A DNA stretch of 8,133 nt from Peptococcaceae bacterium. GTDB taxonomy: Bacteria; Bacillota; Peptococcia; Peptococcales; Peptococcaceae. Location: positions 1 through 8,133 of the forward strand of contig JAFNVD010000079.1 in the NCBI GenBank assembly GCA_017383785.1, given 5' to 3'. The position numbers and the translations under genes are program-made. Positions 1-5,996 of the stretch are shown here, one piece after another; positions within the stretch are counted from its first letter, which is position 1, and every line of letters begins with the position of its first letter. A model generated the notes under the pieces. That model was given only the letters and a program-made list of their open reading frames with translations. It was not told where the DNA came from and made no database searches.

Positions 1-262
1 AGTCAGCGATTTCGTTGGTTGTCCAAACAAATTCGTTGAATTTCAGATGTGCAATCTGTGCAGTCAGGTCAGGACGGCCATAATACTGCATATCACCCTG
101 TGGATTTACAGCCATCAGTACAACAGGTTTCTGGAAGAACTGAAAGAAGCCCTGTACCAGCTGACCTTTCTGTTCCTGTTCCAAACCGAAGAAGTCGGTG
201 TCTACCGCTACGATTACGATTTCTTTATCATTTACATTAATCAGTGTGCTATCGAATTTCAT
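1..262 (-). CDS. Hypothetical protein, 3' part missing (window edge)
   Basis: I do not recognise this protein. The 87 visible residues begin MKFDSTLINVNDKEIVIVAV and read through the window edge without a stop, so the C-terminus is missing. It shows no signal peptide, membrane segment, cysteine cluster or known catalytic motif. The start of the chain looks like beta-strand (EIVIVAVDTDFFG), followed by an amphipathic stretch rich in Gln and Phe and a second hydrophobic strand (KPVVLMAVNP), which suggests a small soluble alpha/beta protein. The ATG is preceded by a strong AAAGGAG site. It lies only 36 bp after the mrp stop codon with no terminator between, so it is almost certainly co-transcribed with mrp and may act with it. 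No function is assigned. Confidence 0.8.
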   Translation of the reverse strand, partial: MKFDSTLINVNDKEIVIVAVDTDFFGLEQEQKGQLVQGFFQFFQKPVVLMAVNPQGDMQYYGRPDLTAQIAHLKFNEFVWTTNEIAD

Positions 263-298
263 GAAAGAAACTCCTTTCGCGTATTAAAAATAATTTAT

Positions 299-1156
299 TT
301 AGTTCTGTACAGGCAGAAACTCTTCGATGTTTTCCATCATGATATCCAGTACAGCGCCTTCATAGCTTTCAATTTTACCTGCATCGCCCAGCTGAGCCAA
401 CTGAGGATCCAATGGGAATTTGCCAATCAGAGGCACTTTGTGTTTGCTGCATGTTTCAGCAATATTGCTTTCCCCAAACAGGTGAATTTTTTTGCCGCAG
501 TCAGGGCAGTTCAGGTAGCTCATGTTTTCAGCAATCCCTAATACAGGAATGTTCATCATTTCTACCATTTTAATCCCTTTACGTACAATCATGTTTGCCA
601 AATCCTGTGGAGATGTTACCATGTATACGCCATTTACAGGCAGATTCTGCAAGATTGTCAAAGTAGCATCACCGGTGCCAGGTGGCAGGTCAACTACCAG
701 ATAATCGATATCGCCCCAAATTACTTCTTCCCAGAACTGTTTGATAACGCCGGAAATAACAGGACCTCTCCATACTACAGGTTCATCATCATTTGGCAGC
801 AGCAGGTTCATAGACATTACTGCAATGCCGTTTTCACTCTTCATTGGATAAGCGCCAAATTCGCTCATCTGAGGGTTGCCGTGCAGACCAAACAGTTTAG
901 GAATACTTGGACCGGTGATATCGCCGTCTAAAATACCAACTTTGTATCCTTTTTTGTTCAGTGCAATGGCAATCATAGAGGTGAAAGAAGATTTCCCTAC
1001 GCCGCCTTTACCACTCATTACAACGATTACATTTTTAATATTGCTCAGCTGCTGTGCCTGTGTTTTCTGAGGAACACCACAAGAAGAACAGCTACCGGAA
1101 GAGCAGCTACCGGAATCACAACTACCCTGAGAAGAACATCCGCTACAACTAGACAT
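299..1156 (-). CDS. mrp: Mrp/NBP35-family Fe-S cluster carrier P-loop ATPase
   Basis: Cytosolic ParA/MinD-type ATPase of the Mrp/ApbC/NBP35 family, which binds an Fe-S cluster and hands it to apoproteins. The 285-aa chain has a deviant Walker A motif SGKGGVGKSS (residues 48-57, signature Lys50), DGDITGPS (77-84) and the Walker B region VVDLPPGTGD (154-163). The CxxC pair in NMSYLNCPDCGKKI (Cys217, Cys220) is the expected ligand set for a cluster bridging two subunits. The MIP18/DUF59 domain found at the N-terminus of longer Mrp proteins is absent. In its place are about 27 residues of Ser/Gly/Cys with six cysteines (4, 7, 13, 18, 23, 26), similar in kind to cysteine-bearing NBP35 N-termini but built from short repeats. 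The start is supported by TAGGAGGT about 8 nt upstream and a good promoter at 1198-1226. The small gene at 1-262 follows in the same operon. Confidence 0.95.
   Translation of the reverse strand: MSSCSGCSSQGSCDSGSCSSGSCSSCGVPQKTQAQQLSNIKNVIVVMSGKGGVGKSSFTSMIAIALNKKGYKVGILDGDITGPSIPKLFGLHGNPQMSEFGAYPMKSENGIAVMSMNLLLPNDDEPVVWRGPVISGVIKQFWEEVIWGDIDYLVVDLPPGTGDATLTILQNLPVNGVYMVTSPQDLANMIVRKGIKMVEMMNIPVLGIAENMSYLNCPDCGKKIHLFGESNIAETCSKHKVPLIGKFPLDPQLAQLGDAGKIESYEGAVLDIMMENIEEFLPVQN
1085..1129 (-). repeat. 15-bp in-frame tandem repeat in the mrp N-terminus
   Basis: Two near-identical 15-bp units (1085-1099 and 1100-1114, one mismatch) are followed by a degenerate third (1115-1129). They encode the Ser-Gly-Ser-Cys pentapeptide pattern of the Mrp cysteine-rich leader. 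Because the unit is a multiple of three, gain or loss of a unit would change cysteine number without breaking the frame. Confidence 0.75.
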
Positions 1157-1197
1157 ATATATTACCTCCTAAAAATTATGATTTTTCATCTGCTTCT

Positions 1198-1226
1198 ATT
1201 GTAATATTGTGAACCGTAAAGTGCAA
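1198..1226 (-). promoter_or_regulatory. Sigma-A-type promoter of mrp operon
   Basis: Read on the minus strand, TTGCAC (1226-1221) is separated by 17 bp from TACAAT (1203-1198). Transcription would start near 1190, leaving a leader of about 35 nt before the mrp ATG at 1156. No operator-like inverted repeat is obvious around it. Confidence 0.75.
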
Positions 1227-1346
1227 GTAAACAACGGTGAATAAAGGTATTACAAAAATTTATACGAATATTTTATAAAGTTATATGCCGGCTCAAAATA
1301 TTTTTCCGTTTTCTAGTGTTGCCCTGTGGTATCTATCCGGATTTAG

Positions 1347-1355
1347 TGGTACAAT
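1347..1355 (+). promoter_or_regulatory. Extended -10 promoter for GIY-YIG gene
   Basis: TGGTACAAT fits an extended -10 element (TGn followed by a TATAAT-like hexamer at 1350-1355). There is no convincing -35 box at 17-18 bp, which is tolerated by extended -10 promoters. It is divergent from the mrp promoter, about 120 bp away. The DNA between the two is AT-rich with nothing else I recognise. Confidence 0.5.
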
Positions 1356-1373
1356 AAAAGATAATTATTTTTT

Positions 1374-1379
1374 AGGTGG
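1374..1379 (+). promoter_or_regulatory. Ribosome binding site deciding the GIY-YIG start
   Basis: AGGTGG lies 8 nt before the ATG at 1388. The in-frame GTG at 1376 falls inside this site, so it cannot be the real start; 1388 is preferred. Confidence 0.7.
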
Positions 1380-1387
1380 GAGTTTAT

Positions 1388-1660
1388 ATGCCGGAGTATT
1401 TTACTTATATGGTGCTGTGCAGCGATAATACATTGTATACCGGTTATACCGACGACTTGAAGCGTCGTATGGAGGTGCACAATAGTGGTAAGGGTGCTAA
1501 GTATACCAAGGCACGTTTACCGGTGGAGCTGGTGTATTGGGAGAAGCACTCTACCAAACAAAAAGCAATGCAGCAGGAGTATGCAATCAAGCAGCTTAGC
1601 CGTGCACAAAAACTAAAACTTCTGCCCGAAGATGTGCAAAATAAAATAAACAGCAAATGA
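1388..1660 (+). CDS. GIY-YIG domain protein, UPF0213 (YhbQ/YazA-like)
   Basis: A 90-aa single-domain GIY-YIG protein. The core reads TYMVLCSDNTLYTGYTDDLKRR: Tyr7 and Tyr17-Thr18-Gly19 form the GIY...YIG hairpin, Arg27 and His31 (LKRRMEVH) are the conserved helix residues, GKGAKYTK (34-41) follows, and Glu64 is in the position of the metal-binding glutamate. The length matches the stand-alone UPF0213 family. GIY-YIG domains cut DNA in homing endonucleases and UvrC, and the E. coli homologue YhbQ has been linked to DNA damage, but the cellular role in Bacillota is not settled. No DNA-binding domain is attached. It has its own promoter and is followed by a weak hairpin before polA, so it may be a single-gene unit or be read into polA. 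Confidence 0.88.
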   Translation: MPEYFTYMVLCSDNTLYTGYTDDLKRRMEVHNSGKGAKYTKARLPVELVYWEKHSTKQKAMQQEYAIKQLSRAQKLKLLPEDVQNKINSK

Positions 1661-1666
1661 ATAGTA

Positions 1667-1700
1667 GGGGACGATGTTCTCAGCGTCCCGTTTGTTGATA
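1667..1700 (+). terminator. Weak hairpin, possible terminator after GIY-YIG gene
   Basis: GGGACG (1668-1673) pairs with CGTCCC (1684-1689) around a 10-nt loop. The tail is TTTGTTGAT, a poor U-tract, so termination would be partial at best and polA may depend partly on read-through. Confidence 0.35.
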
Positions 1701-1722
1701 GATTGTATTTGTTTAAATAAAA

Positions 1723-1728
1723 GTGAGG
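1723..1728 (+). promoter_or_regulatory. Ribosome binding site deciding the polA start
   Basis: GTGAGG lies 7 nt before ATG 1736. A TTG two codons upstream (1730) is in frame but too close to this site to be used. Confidence 0.65.
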
Positions 1729-1735
1729 TTTGCGT

Positions 1736-4531
1736 ATGAAAAAATTAGTCGTAATCGATGGCAACAGTTTAGCCAATAGAGCCTTTTATGCCATTCCCAT
1801 GTTGAGCAATTCCAAAGGGATTATCACCAATGCGGTGTATGGGTTTACCAACATGCTGCAAAAATTAATTCAGCAGGAACAGCCTGATTATCTGGCGGTG
1901 GCCTTTGATGTAAGCCGCAAGGTATTTCGTCATGAGCAGTATGCCGATTATAAAGCACAGCGCAAAGGGATGCCGGAAGAGTTGCGCGACCAGATGGGCA
2001 TCATCAAAGATGTGCTTCGTGCTATGAACGTGCCCATTTTCGAGCAGGAAGGATACGAAGGTGATGATGTTATCGGTACTATGGTAAAATGGGCGGAACA
2101 GCAGGGGATTGAAAGTGTAATTGTTACCGGGGATAAAGATAGTTTGCAGCTCATTACCGATAAAACCAGTGTACACTTAACCAAAAAAGGTATTAGCGAA
2201 TTGGGGATGTATGACTATGCCAATTTTCAGGCAGAGTACAACTTGGTACCGGATCAAATTCGCGATTTAAAAGGATTAATGGGTGATTCTTCTGACAATA
2301 TTCCGGGGGTACCGGGTGTTGGCGAGAAAACAGCGTTAAAATTATTGCATGATTATGGCACTATTGAGGAACTGTATCAGCATTTGGATGATTTCAAAGG
2401 CAAAAAACTTGGTGATAAATTGCGTGACAATGAAGATATGGCTCATTTGAGCAAAAAACTTGCCACCATCTATTGTGAAGTTCCGCTGGAATTGAGTGAA
2501 GAAGCACTGCGTCGTCATCCGTTCAATCGTCCTGCTTTAATGCAGCTGTATAAAGATTTGGAACTGAAAAGTTTAATAAAAGATCTGGAAAAAATCATGC
2601 CGGAAGAACCGGAAGGGTATATAACAGAGATGGCAGTGCCTGCGGATATTGATGCGATTTTCTCTGACGTCATGAATGAATTGATTGCAGAGGAAAACGG
2701 CATTTCTGTAGATGCTTCTGAAGGAGAGGCTGTATTTGCGGATATGGATACTGCTACTATTGCAGAGAATGAAATCATCGAACCAATAGAAGTGAAAAAA
2801 GGTATTGTATTGCATAGCATGTCTGCCTTGGAAGAAGCGATAGCGTTCCATATGCAGAAACCCGTAAAAACAATTATTATGATTGCTGAAACAACGGAAG
2901 GCAATATTCTGGATATGAAAGTAAACCGTTTGGGCTTATTTGTGGCAGATCAGCCATATATCATTGCGTTTAACGAAAACCACGGAGAAGATTTTGCTGC
3001 TGCTGCGGAGATTTTACGTCCTTGGATGGAAGCCGATGATATTCTGGTAATGACAGACGATGCCAAAAAGCTTTATTCCTGTTTCCGTGCAGTGGGCATT
3101 CACAGTAAAATGATTCTGTGGGACAGTGCATTGATTGCATATCTCTTAAATCCGGAACGGAAAGAATTGTCTACCGAAGCCCTTTTGGCAGAGCAGTTTG
3201 ATTTGGTATTGCCGGAAGATCCAAATGAGCATTTATTCGGCTTACTGAAAGGCATTTTTGTATTGAGTGAACCTTTGGTAGATCGACTGGATGAAGAAGG
3301 TCTGTTAGAACTTTATGCTAAAATTGAATTGCCATTGGCGCATTTATTACCTGAGTTGGAGTATGAAGGGGTTAAAATCAACAGAGCATATCTGGAGCAA
3401 ATGGGGCAAGAACTGAATGCACGTATTGATGCTCTGACACAGAAACTGTATGAAACAGCCGGAGAAACATTTAATTTAAACTCTTCCAAACAGCTGGGTG
3501 TCATTCTGTTTGAAAAAATGGGTTTGCCGGTGATTAAGAAAACAAAAACAGGATACTCTACCGATGCAGAAGTGTTAGATACCTTGGCGGAAGAATATGA
3601 GTTTGTAAAAGATATTTTGGAATATCGTCAGTTGACCAAACTGAAATCTACTTATGTGGATGGTATTTTAAAACTGGTGCGTCCGGATACCGGAAAAGTG
3701 CATACTACATTCAATCAGACCATTACTGCTACCGGGCGTTTGAGCAGTACCGAGCCAAATCTGCAGAATATCCCGATTAAAACAGAGGAAGGCAAACGGA
3801 TTCGTAAAGCATTTGTACCATCTCAGCCCGAATATGTATTGGTAGCGGCCGACTATTCTCAGATTGAGCTGCGTGTACTTGCGCATATGTGTCAGGACCC
3901 TGTATTAATGGATAGCTTCAAAAACAATGAAGATATTCATCGTCGTACCGCATCGGAAGTATTTGGTGTGCCGATGGAGGAAGTGACCAAAGAAATGCGC
4001 CGCAATGCCAAAGCGGTAAACTTCGGCATCATTTATGGGCAAACAGAGTTTGGTTTGAGCAAAGAGCTGGGCATTAGCCGTAGTGAGGCAAAAGAATATA
4101 TTAATAGCTATTTTGAGCGTTATAGCGGTGTAAAACAGTGGATTGATAATACTGTACAAGAAACTCGATTGACCGGTGTCAGCAAAACTATGATGGGCAG
4201 AAAGCGTTATATCAAAGATATCAACAGCAAAAACTTTAATCTGCGCAGTTTTGCCGAACGTACTGCTGTAAACAGTCCAATTCAAGGGACCGCTGCTGAT
4301 ATTATCAAACTGGCCATGCTGAAAGTACAGGAAAATATCAAAGGACACAAAATGAAAGCCAAAATGCTTTTGCAAGTACATGACGAATTGATTTTTGAAG
4401 TACCGCCAAATGAAATTGCAGGGCTGATTGTAATTTTGAAAGAATGCATGGAACATGCTGTGCCATTGGATGTACCGCTTAAAATTGACGTAAATGTTGG
4501 CTTTGACTGGTACGATATGCAGCGTGTATAA
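1736..4531 (+). CDS. polA: DNA polymerase I (5' nuclease + polymerase; inactive proofreading domain)
   Basis: Removes RNA primers and fills gaps during lagging-strand synthesis and excision repair. At 931 aa it is full length. The 5'-3' nuclease (about 1-290) keeps its metal ligands: Asp8 (VVIDGN), Asp58 (AFDVS), Glu108/Asp110/Asp111 (YEGDD), Asp133/Asp135 (TGDKD) and Asp184/Asp187 (GDSSDNIPGVPGVG). A helix-hairpin-helix follows. An acidic linker of about 65 residues (290-355) precedes the 3'-5' exonuclease fold, where the DTET motif is replaced by IAET (383-386) and the other catalytic Asp residues cannot be found, so proofreading is probably lost, as in Bst and Taq enzymes. Polymerase motif A is DYSQIELR (Asp706), motif B is R755-xxx-K759-xxx-F763-xxx-Y767, and motif C is VHDE (Asp883). 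Phe763 is the E. coli-type residue that discriminates against dideoxynucleotides. A weak TTGTTG/TAAATA pair upstream (1692-1719) could serve as promoter. Confidence 0.97.
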   Translation: MKKLVVIDGNSLANRAFYAIPMLSNSKGIITNAVYGFTNMLQKLIQQEQPDYLAVAFDVSRKVFRHEQYADYKAQRKGMPEELRDQMGIIKDVLRAMNVPIFEQEGYEGDDVIGTMVKWAEQQGIESVIVTGDKDSLQLITDKTSVHLTKKGISELGMYDYANFQAEYNLVPDQIRDLKGLMGDSSDNIPGVPGVGEKTALKLLHDYGTIEELYQHLDDFKGKKLGDKLRDNEDMAHLSKKLATIYCEVPLELSEEALRRHPFNRPALMQLYKDLELKSLIKDLEKIMPEEPEGYITEMAVPADIDAIFSDVMNELIAEENGISVDASEGEAVFADMDTATIAENEIIEPIEVKKGIVLHSMSALEEAIAFHMQKPVKTIIMIAETTEGNILDMKVNRLGLFVADQPYIIAFNENHGEDFAAAAEILRPWMEADDILVMTDDAKKLYSCFRAVGIHSKMILWDSALIAYLLNPERKELSTEALLAEQFDLVLPEDPNEHLFGLLKGIFVLSEPLVDRLDEEGLLELYAKIELPLAHLLPELEYEGVKINRAYLEQMGQELNARIDALTQKLYETAGETFNLNSSKQLGVILFEKMGLPVIKKTKTGYSTDAEVLDTLAEEYEFVKDILEYRQLTKLKSTYVDGILKLVRPDTGKVHTTFNQTITATGRLSSTEPNLQNIPIKTEEGKRIRKAFVPSQPEYVLVAADYSQIELRVLAHMCQDPVLMDSFKNNEDIHRRTASEVFGVPMEEVTKEMRRNAKAVNFGIIYGQTEFGLSKELGISRSEAKEYINSYFERYSGVKQWIDNTVQETRLTGVSKTMMGRKRYIKDINSKNFNLRSFAERTAVNSPIQGTAADIIKLAMLKVQENIKGHKMKAKMLLQVHDELIFEVPPNEIAGLIVILKECMEHAVPLDVPLKIDVNVGFDWYDMQRV

Positions 4532-4566
4532 CATATTGTATATGAAAACTGAATAGCATCGCACAT

Positions 4567-4611
4567 GTCGCCTTTCATTTCCATATAGTAATACTGGAGA
4601 TGGGAGGCGAT
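4567..4611 (+). promoter_or_regulatory. 17-bp hairpin burying the ytaF Shine-Dalgarno (attenuator or terminator)
   Basis: In plus-strand RNA, 4567-4583 pairs without interruption with 4595-4611 around an 11-nt loop. There are four G-U wobbles (4567/4611, 4574/4604, 4575/4603, 4579/4599) and the rest are Watson-Crick. On the minus strand the same positions would be A-C mismatches, so the fold is specific to the sense transcript. The ytaF ribosome binding site GGAGG (4603-4607) is fully inside the 3' arm, and the TTG start codon lies 5 nt after the stem. The stem is followed by TGTTTTGTGG, so it could also work as a leaky intrinsic terminator of polA. It does not resemble any riboswitch class I know. 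Confidence 0.7.
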
Positions 4612-4615
4612 TGTT

Positions 4616-5284
4616 TTGTGGTTTACAATAGTATTGGCTATGATTTTAAGCATTGATTGCTTAGGTGTAGGGTTGTCTTATGGTATGCGTCATGTGATTT
4701 TGCCCTGGTATGGTCGGGTTATTATTAGCTGCTGTTCCGGTATAGCCATTGCAGTATCTATGCTGTTAGGACGATTGTTAGAAGGCGTTATCCCGGGCGA
4801 ACAGATTCATTTGTTTGGCGAAAGTATGCTGGTATGTTTGGGTGTATTTTTTCTGATTCGCAGTGTAATGGAGCTGCGTAAAGAAGATATAGAGGCGGAA
4901 TGTGCTGCAGAACCTACGGCATCTTGTTTATTAGAAACTCCATTGTTTCAATGGCGTATTCCGGGGTTGGATGTCATCATTCGTATAATGCACAATCCAC
5001 ATCGTGCAGATTTCGACCAGTCGGGGCAGATTAACAGCAAAGAGGCAATATGGCTCGGGTTTGCGCTGGCTATGGATTCTTTCGGAGCAGGGGTCTGCAT
5101 AGCTTTGATGGGCTTTTCTATATTGGGAGTAAGTATACTCACACTTTCCTTTGCCTTTTTATTGGTAACAGCCGGGTATTATTGGGGGAGCCGATATGGT
5201 GATAACCCTGCATACCGTAAATTAAATCTATTGCCCGGTATCATGCTGATTACTCTTGGAATGATACGAATTCTGTTTATATGA
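4616..5284 (+). CDS. ytaF: YtaF-like integral membrane protein (MntP-related)
   Basis: A 222-aa polytopic protein with about six membrane segments (roughly 2-22, 33-52, 67-86, 144-167, 169-189, 204-221) arranged as two halves, each with a small-residue motif containing an Asp (SIDCLGVGLSYG near 12-23, AMDSFGAGVCIA near 152-163). This matches YtaF, often named sporulation membrane protein and distantly related to the MntP manganese exporter; its substrate is not established. The loop between the halves carries DFDQSGQINSKE (132-143), which fits an EF-hand calcium loop, directly before a membrane segment. TTG is the start: GGAGG ends 8 nt upstream and the next in-frame ATG is eight codons later with no site. 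It lies 84 bp after polA without a visible promoter, so expression probably depends on polA read-through past the hairpin at 4567-4611. In Bacillus subtilis ytaF also sits next to coaE. Confidence 0.85.
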   Translation: MWFTIVLAMILSIDCLGVGLSYGMRHVILPWYGRVIISCCSGIAIAVSMLLGRLLEGVIPGEQIHLFGESMLVCLGVFFLIRSVMELRKEDIEAECAAEPTASCLLETPLFQWRIPGLDVIIRIMHNPHRADFDQSGQINSKEAIWLGFALAMDSFGAGVCIALMGFSILGVSILTLSFAFLLVTAGYYWGSRYGDNPAYRKLNLLPGIMLITLGMIRILFI

Positions 5285-5289
5285 GTGGT

Positions 5290-5318
5290 TTGCTAATTGA
5301 AGAAATATATTGTATAAT
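5290..5318 (+). promoter_or_regulatory. Sigma-A-type promoter of coaE
   Basis: TTGCTA (5290-5295), a 17-bp spacer and a perfect TATAAT (5313-5318) lie in the short gap after ytaF. The predicted transcript starts near 5325, giving a leader of about 27 nt. coaE can therefore be expressed independently of polA-ytaF. Confidence 0.78.
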
Positions 5319-5336
5319 CGGTGTAATAAAAATACA

Positions 5337-5343
5337 AAAGGGG
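5337..5343 (+). promoter_or_regulatory. Ribosome binding site deciding the coaE start
   Basis: AAAGGGG is 8 nt before ATG 5352. An in-frame TTG at 5310 overlaps the promoter -10 region and cannot be the start, so the protein has 208 residues. Confidence 0.75.
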
Positions 5344-5351
5344 CGGCAAAT

Positions 5352-5978
5352 ATGTCAGTGCAAGAGATGAAAAATAAATCAACTGTAATTGGCCTTACCG
5401 GCGGTATTGCATGCGGCAAATCTATGATTAGTGCATATCTTGCGCAAAAAGGAATTCCTGTCATTGACGGCGATCTTGTGGCTCGTCAGATTGTAGAGCC
5501 GGGGACAAAAGGATTGGCACAGATTGTAGATACATTCGGTGCAGAATATTTACATGCCGACGGTACACTCAATCGCGCCATGCTTGGAAGCCTTGTATTT
5601 GCCGATAAAGAGGCACTACAACAGTTGAATGCCATTACAAAGCCATTGCTGTTAGAGGCGTTTAAAACGCAAATAAATGCGTTACAAGCATACCCGATGA
5701 TTGTGCTGGATGTGGCTTTGCTGTTAGAAGATCATGATTACAAAGAGTTGGCAGATCAAGTGTGGGTAGTAACCGTATCACCGGTACAGCAACTGGCCAG
5801 ATTGATGAAACGCAACAGCTATACCGCAGAAGAAGCACAGAATCGCATTAATGCGCAAATGAGTAATGAAGAACGAATCCAATATGCCGATGTTGTGATT
5901 GATAATAATGGCACTATGTCGGAAACTATTGCTCAGGTGGAACGATTATTGTATAATATATTGATTGGTATACAATAG
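5352..5978 (+). CDS. coaE: Dephospho-CoA kinase
   Basis: Catalyses the last step of coenzyme A synthesis, ATP-dependent 3'-phosphorylation of dephospho-CoA, in the cytosol. The 208-aa length is typical. The P-loop is GLTGGIACGKS (14-24, Lys23), followed by the substrate-binding IDGDLVARQIVEPG (38-51), then DVALLLE (120-126), the lid region around LARLMKRN (148-155), the RINAQMS stretch (165-171) and the C-terminal ADVVIDNNGT (179-188). Two departures from the usual pattern are visible: the common 'I-T/E-H-P' motif reads ITKPLL (Lys97 in place of His), and DVPLLFE reads DVALLLE. Neither removes a known catalytic residue. The cysteine-synthase-like gene begins 18 bp after the stop codon and is probably partly co-transcribed, although a good promoter overlaps the end of coaE. 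Confidence 0.95.
   Translation: MSVQEMKNKSTVIGLTGGIACGKSMISAYLAQKGIPVIDGDLVARQIVEPGTKGLAQIVDTFGAEYLHADGTLNRAMLGSLVFADKEALQQLNAITKPLLLEAFKTQINALQAYPMIVLDVALLLEDHDYKELADQVWVVTVSPVQQLARLMKRNSYTAEEAQNRINAQMSNEERIQYADVVIDNNGTMSETIAQVERLLYNILIGIQ
5929..5957 (+). promoter_or_regulatory. Promoter inside coaE 3' end, driving the PLP-enzyme gene
   Basis: TTGCTC (5929-5934), a 17-bp spacer and a perfect TATAAT (5952-5957) lie within the last codons of coaE. The -35 box is almost the same as that of the coaE promoter (TTGCTA). A second, weaker pair, TTGTAT-16-TACAAT (5949-5976), overlaps it. Transcription would begin near 5964, about 33 nt before the next ATG. Confidence 0.55.
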
Positions 5979-5996
5979 AAAGTAAGAGGATGTTAT

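Noticed and set aside
47..541. Long plus-strand open frame opposite mrp and the first gene
   Set aside because: It runs antisense to two well-supported genes, has no ribosome binding site, and its translation has no family resemblance; it is a shadow frame.
1227..1346. AT-rich gap between mrp and the GIY-YIG gene examined for a small RNA or riboswitch
   Set aside because: No stable hairpin with a T tract or known riboswitch core is visible; the divergent promoters account for the space.
3905..4564. 219-codon minus-strand open frame inside polA
   Set aside because: It is antisense to the conserved polymerase motifs A to C, and its composition (Phe/His/Ile-rich) is what antisense coding produces; no start signals.
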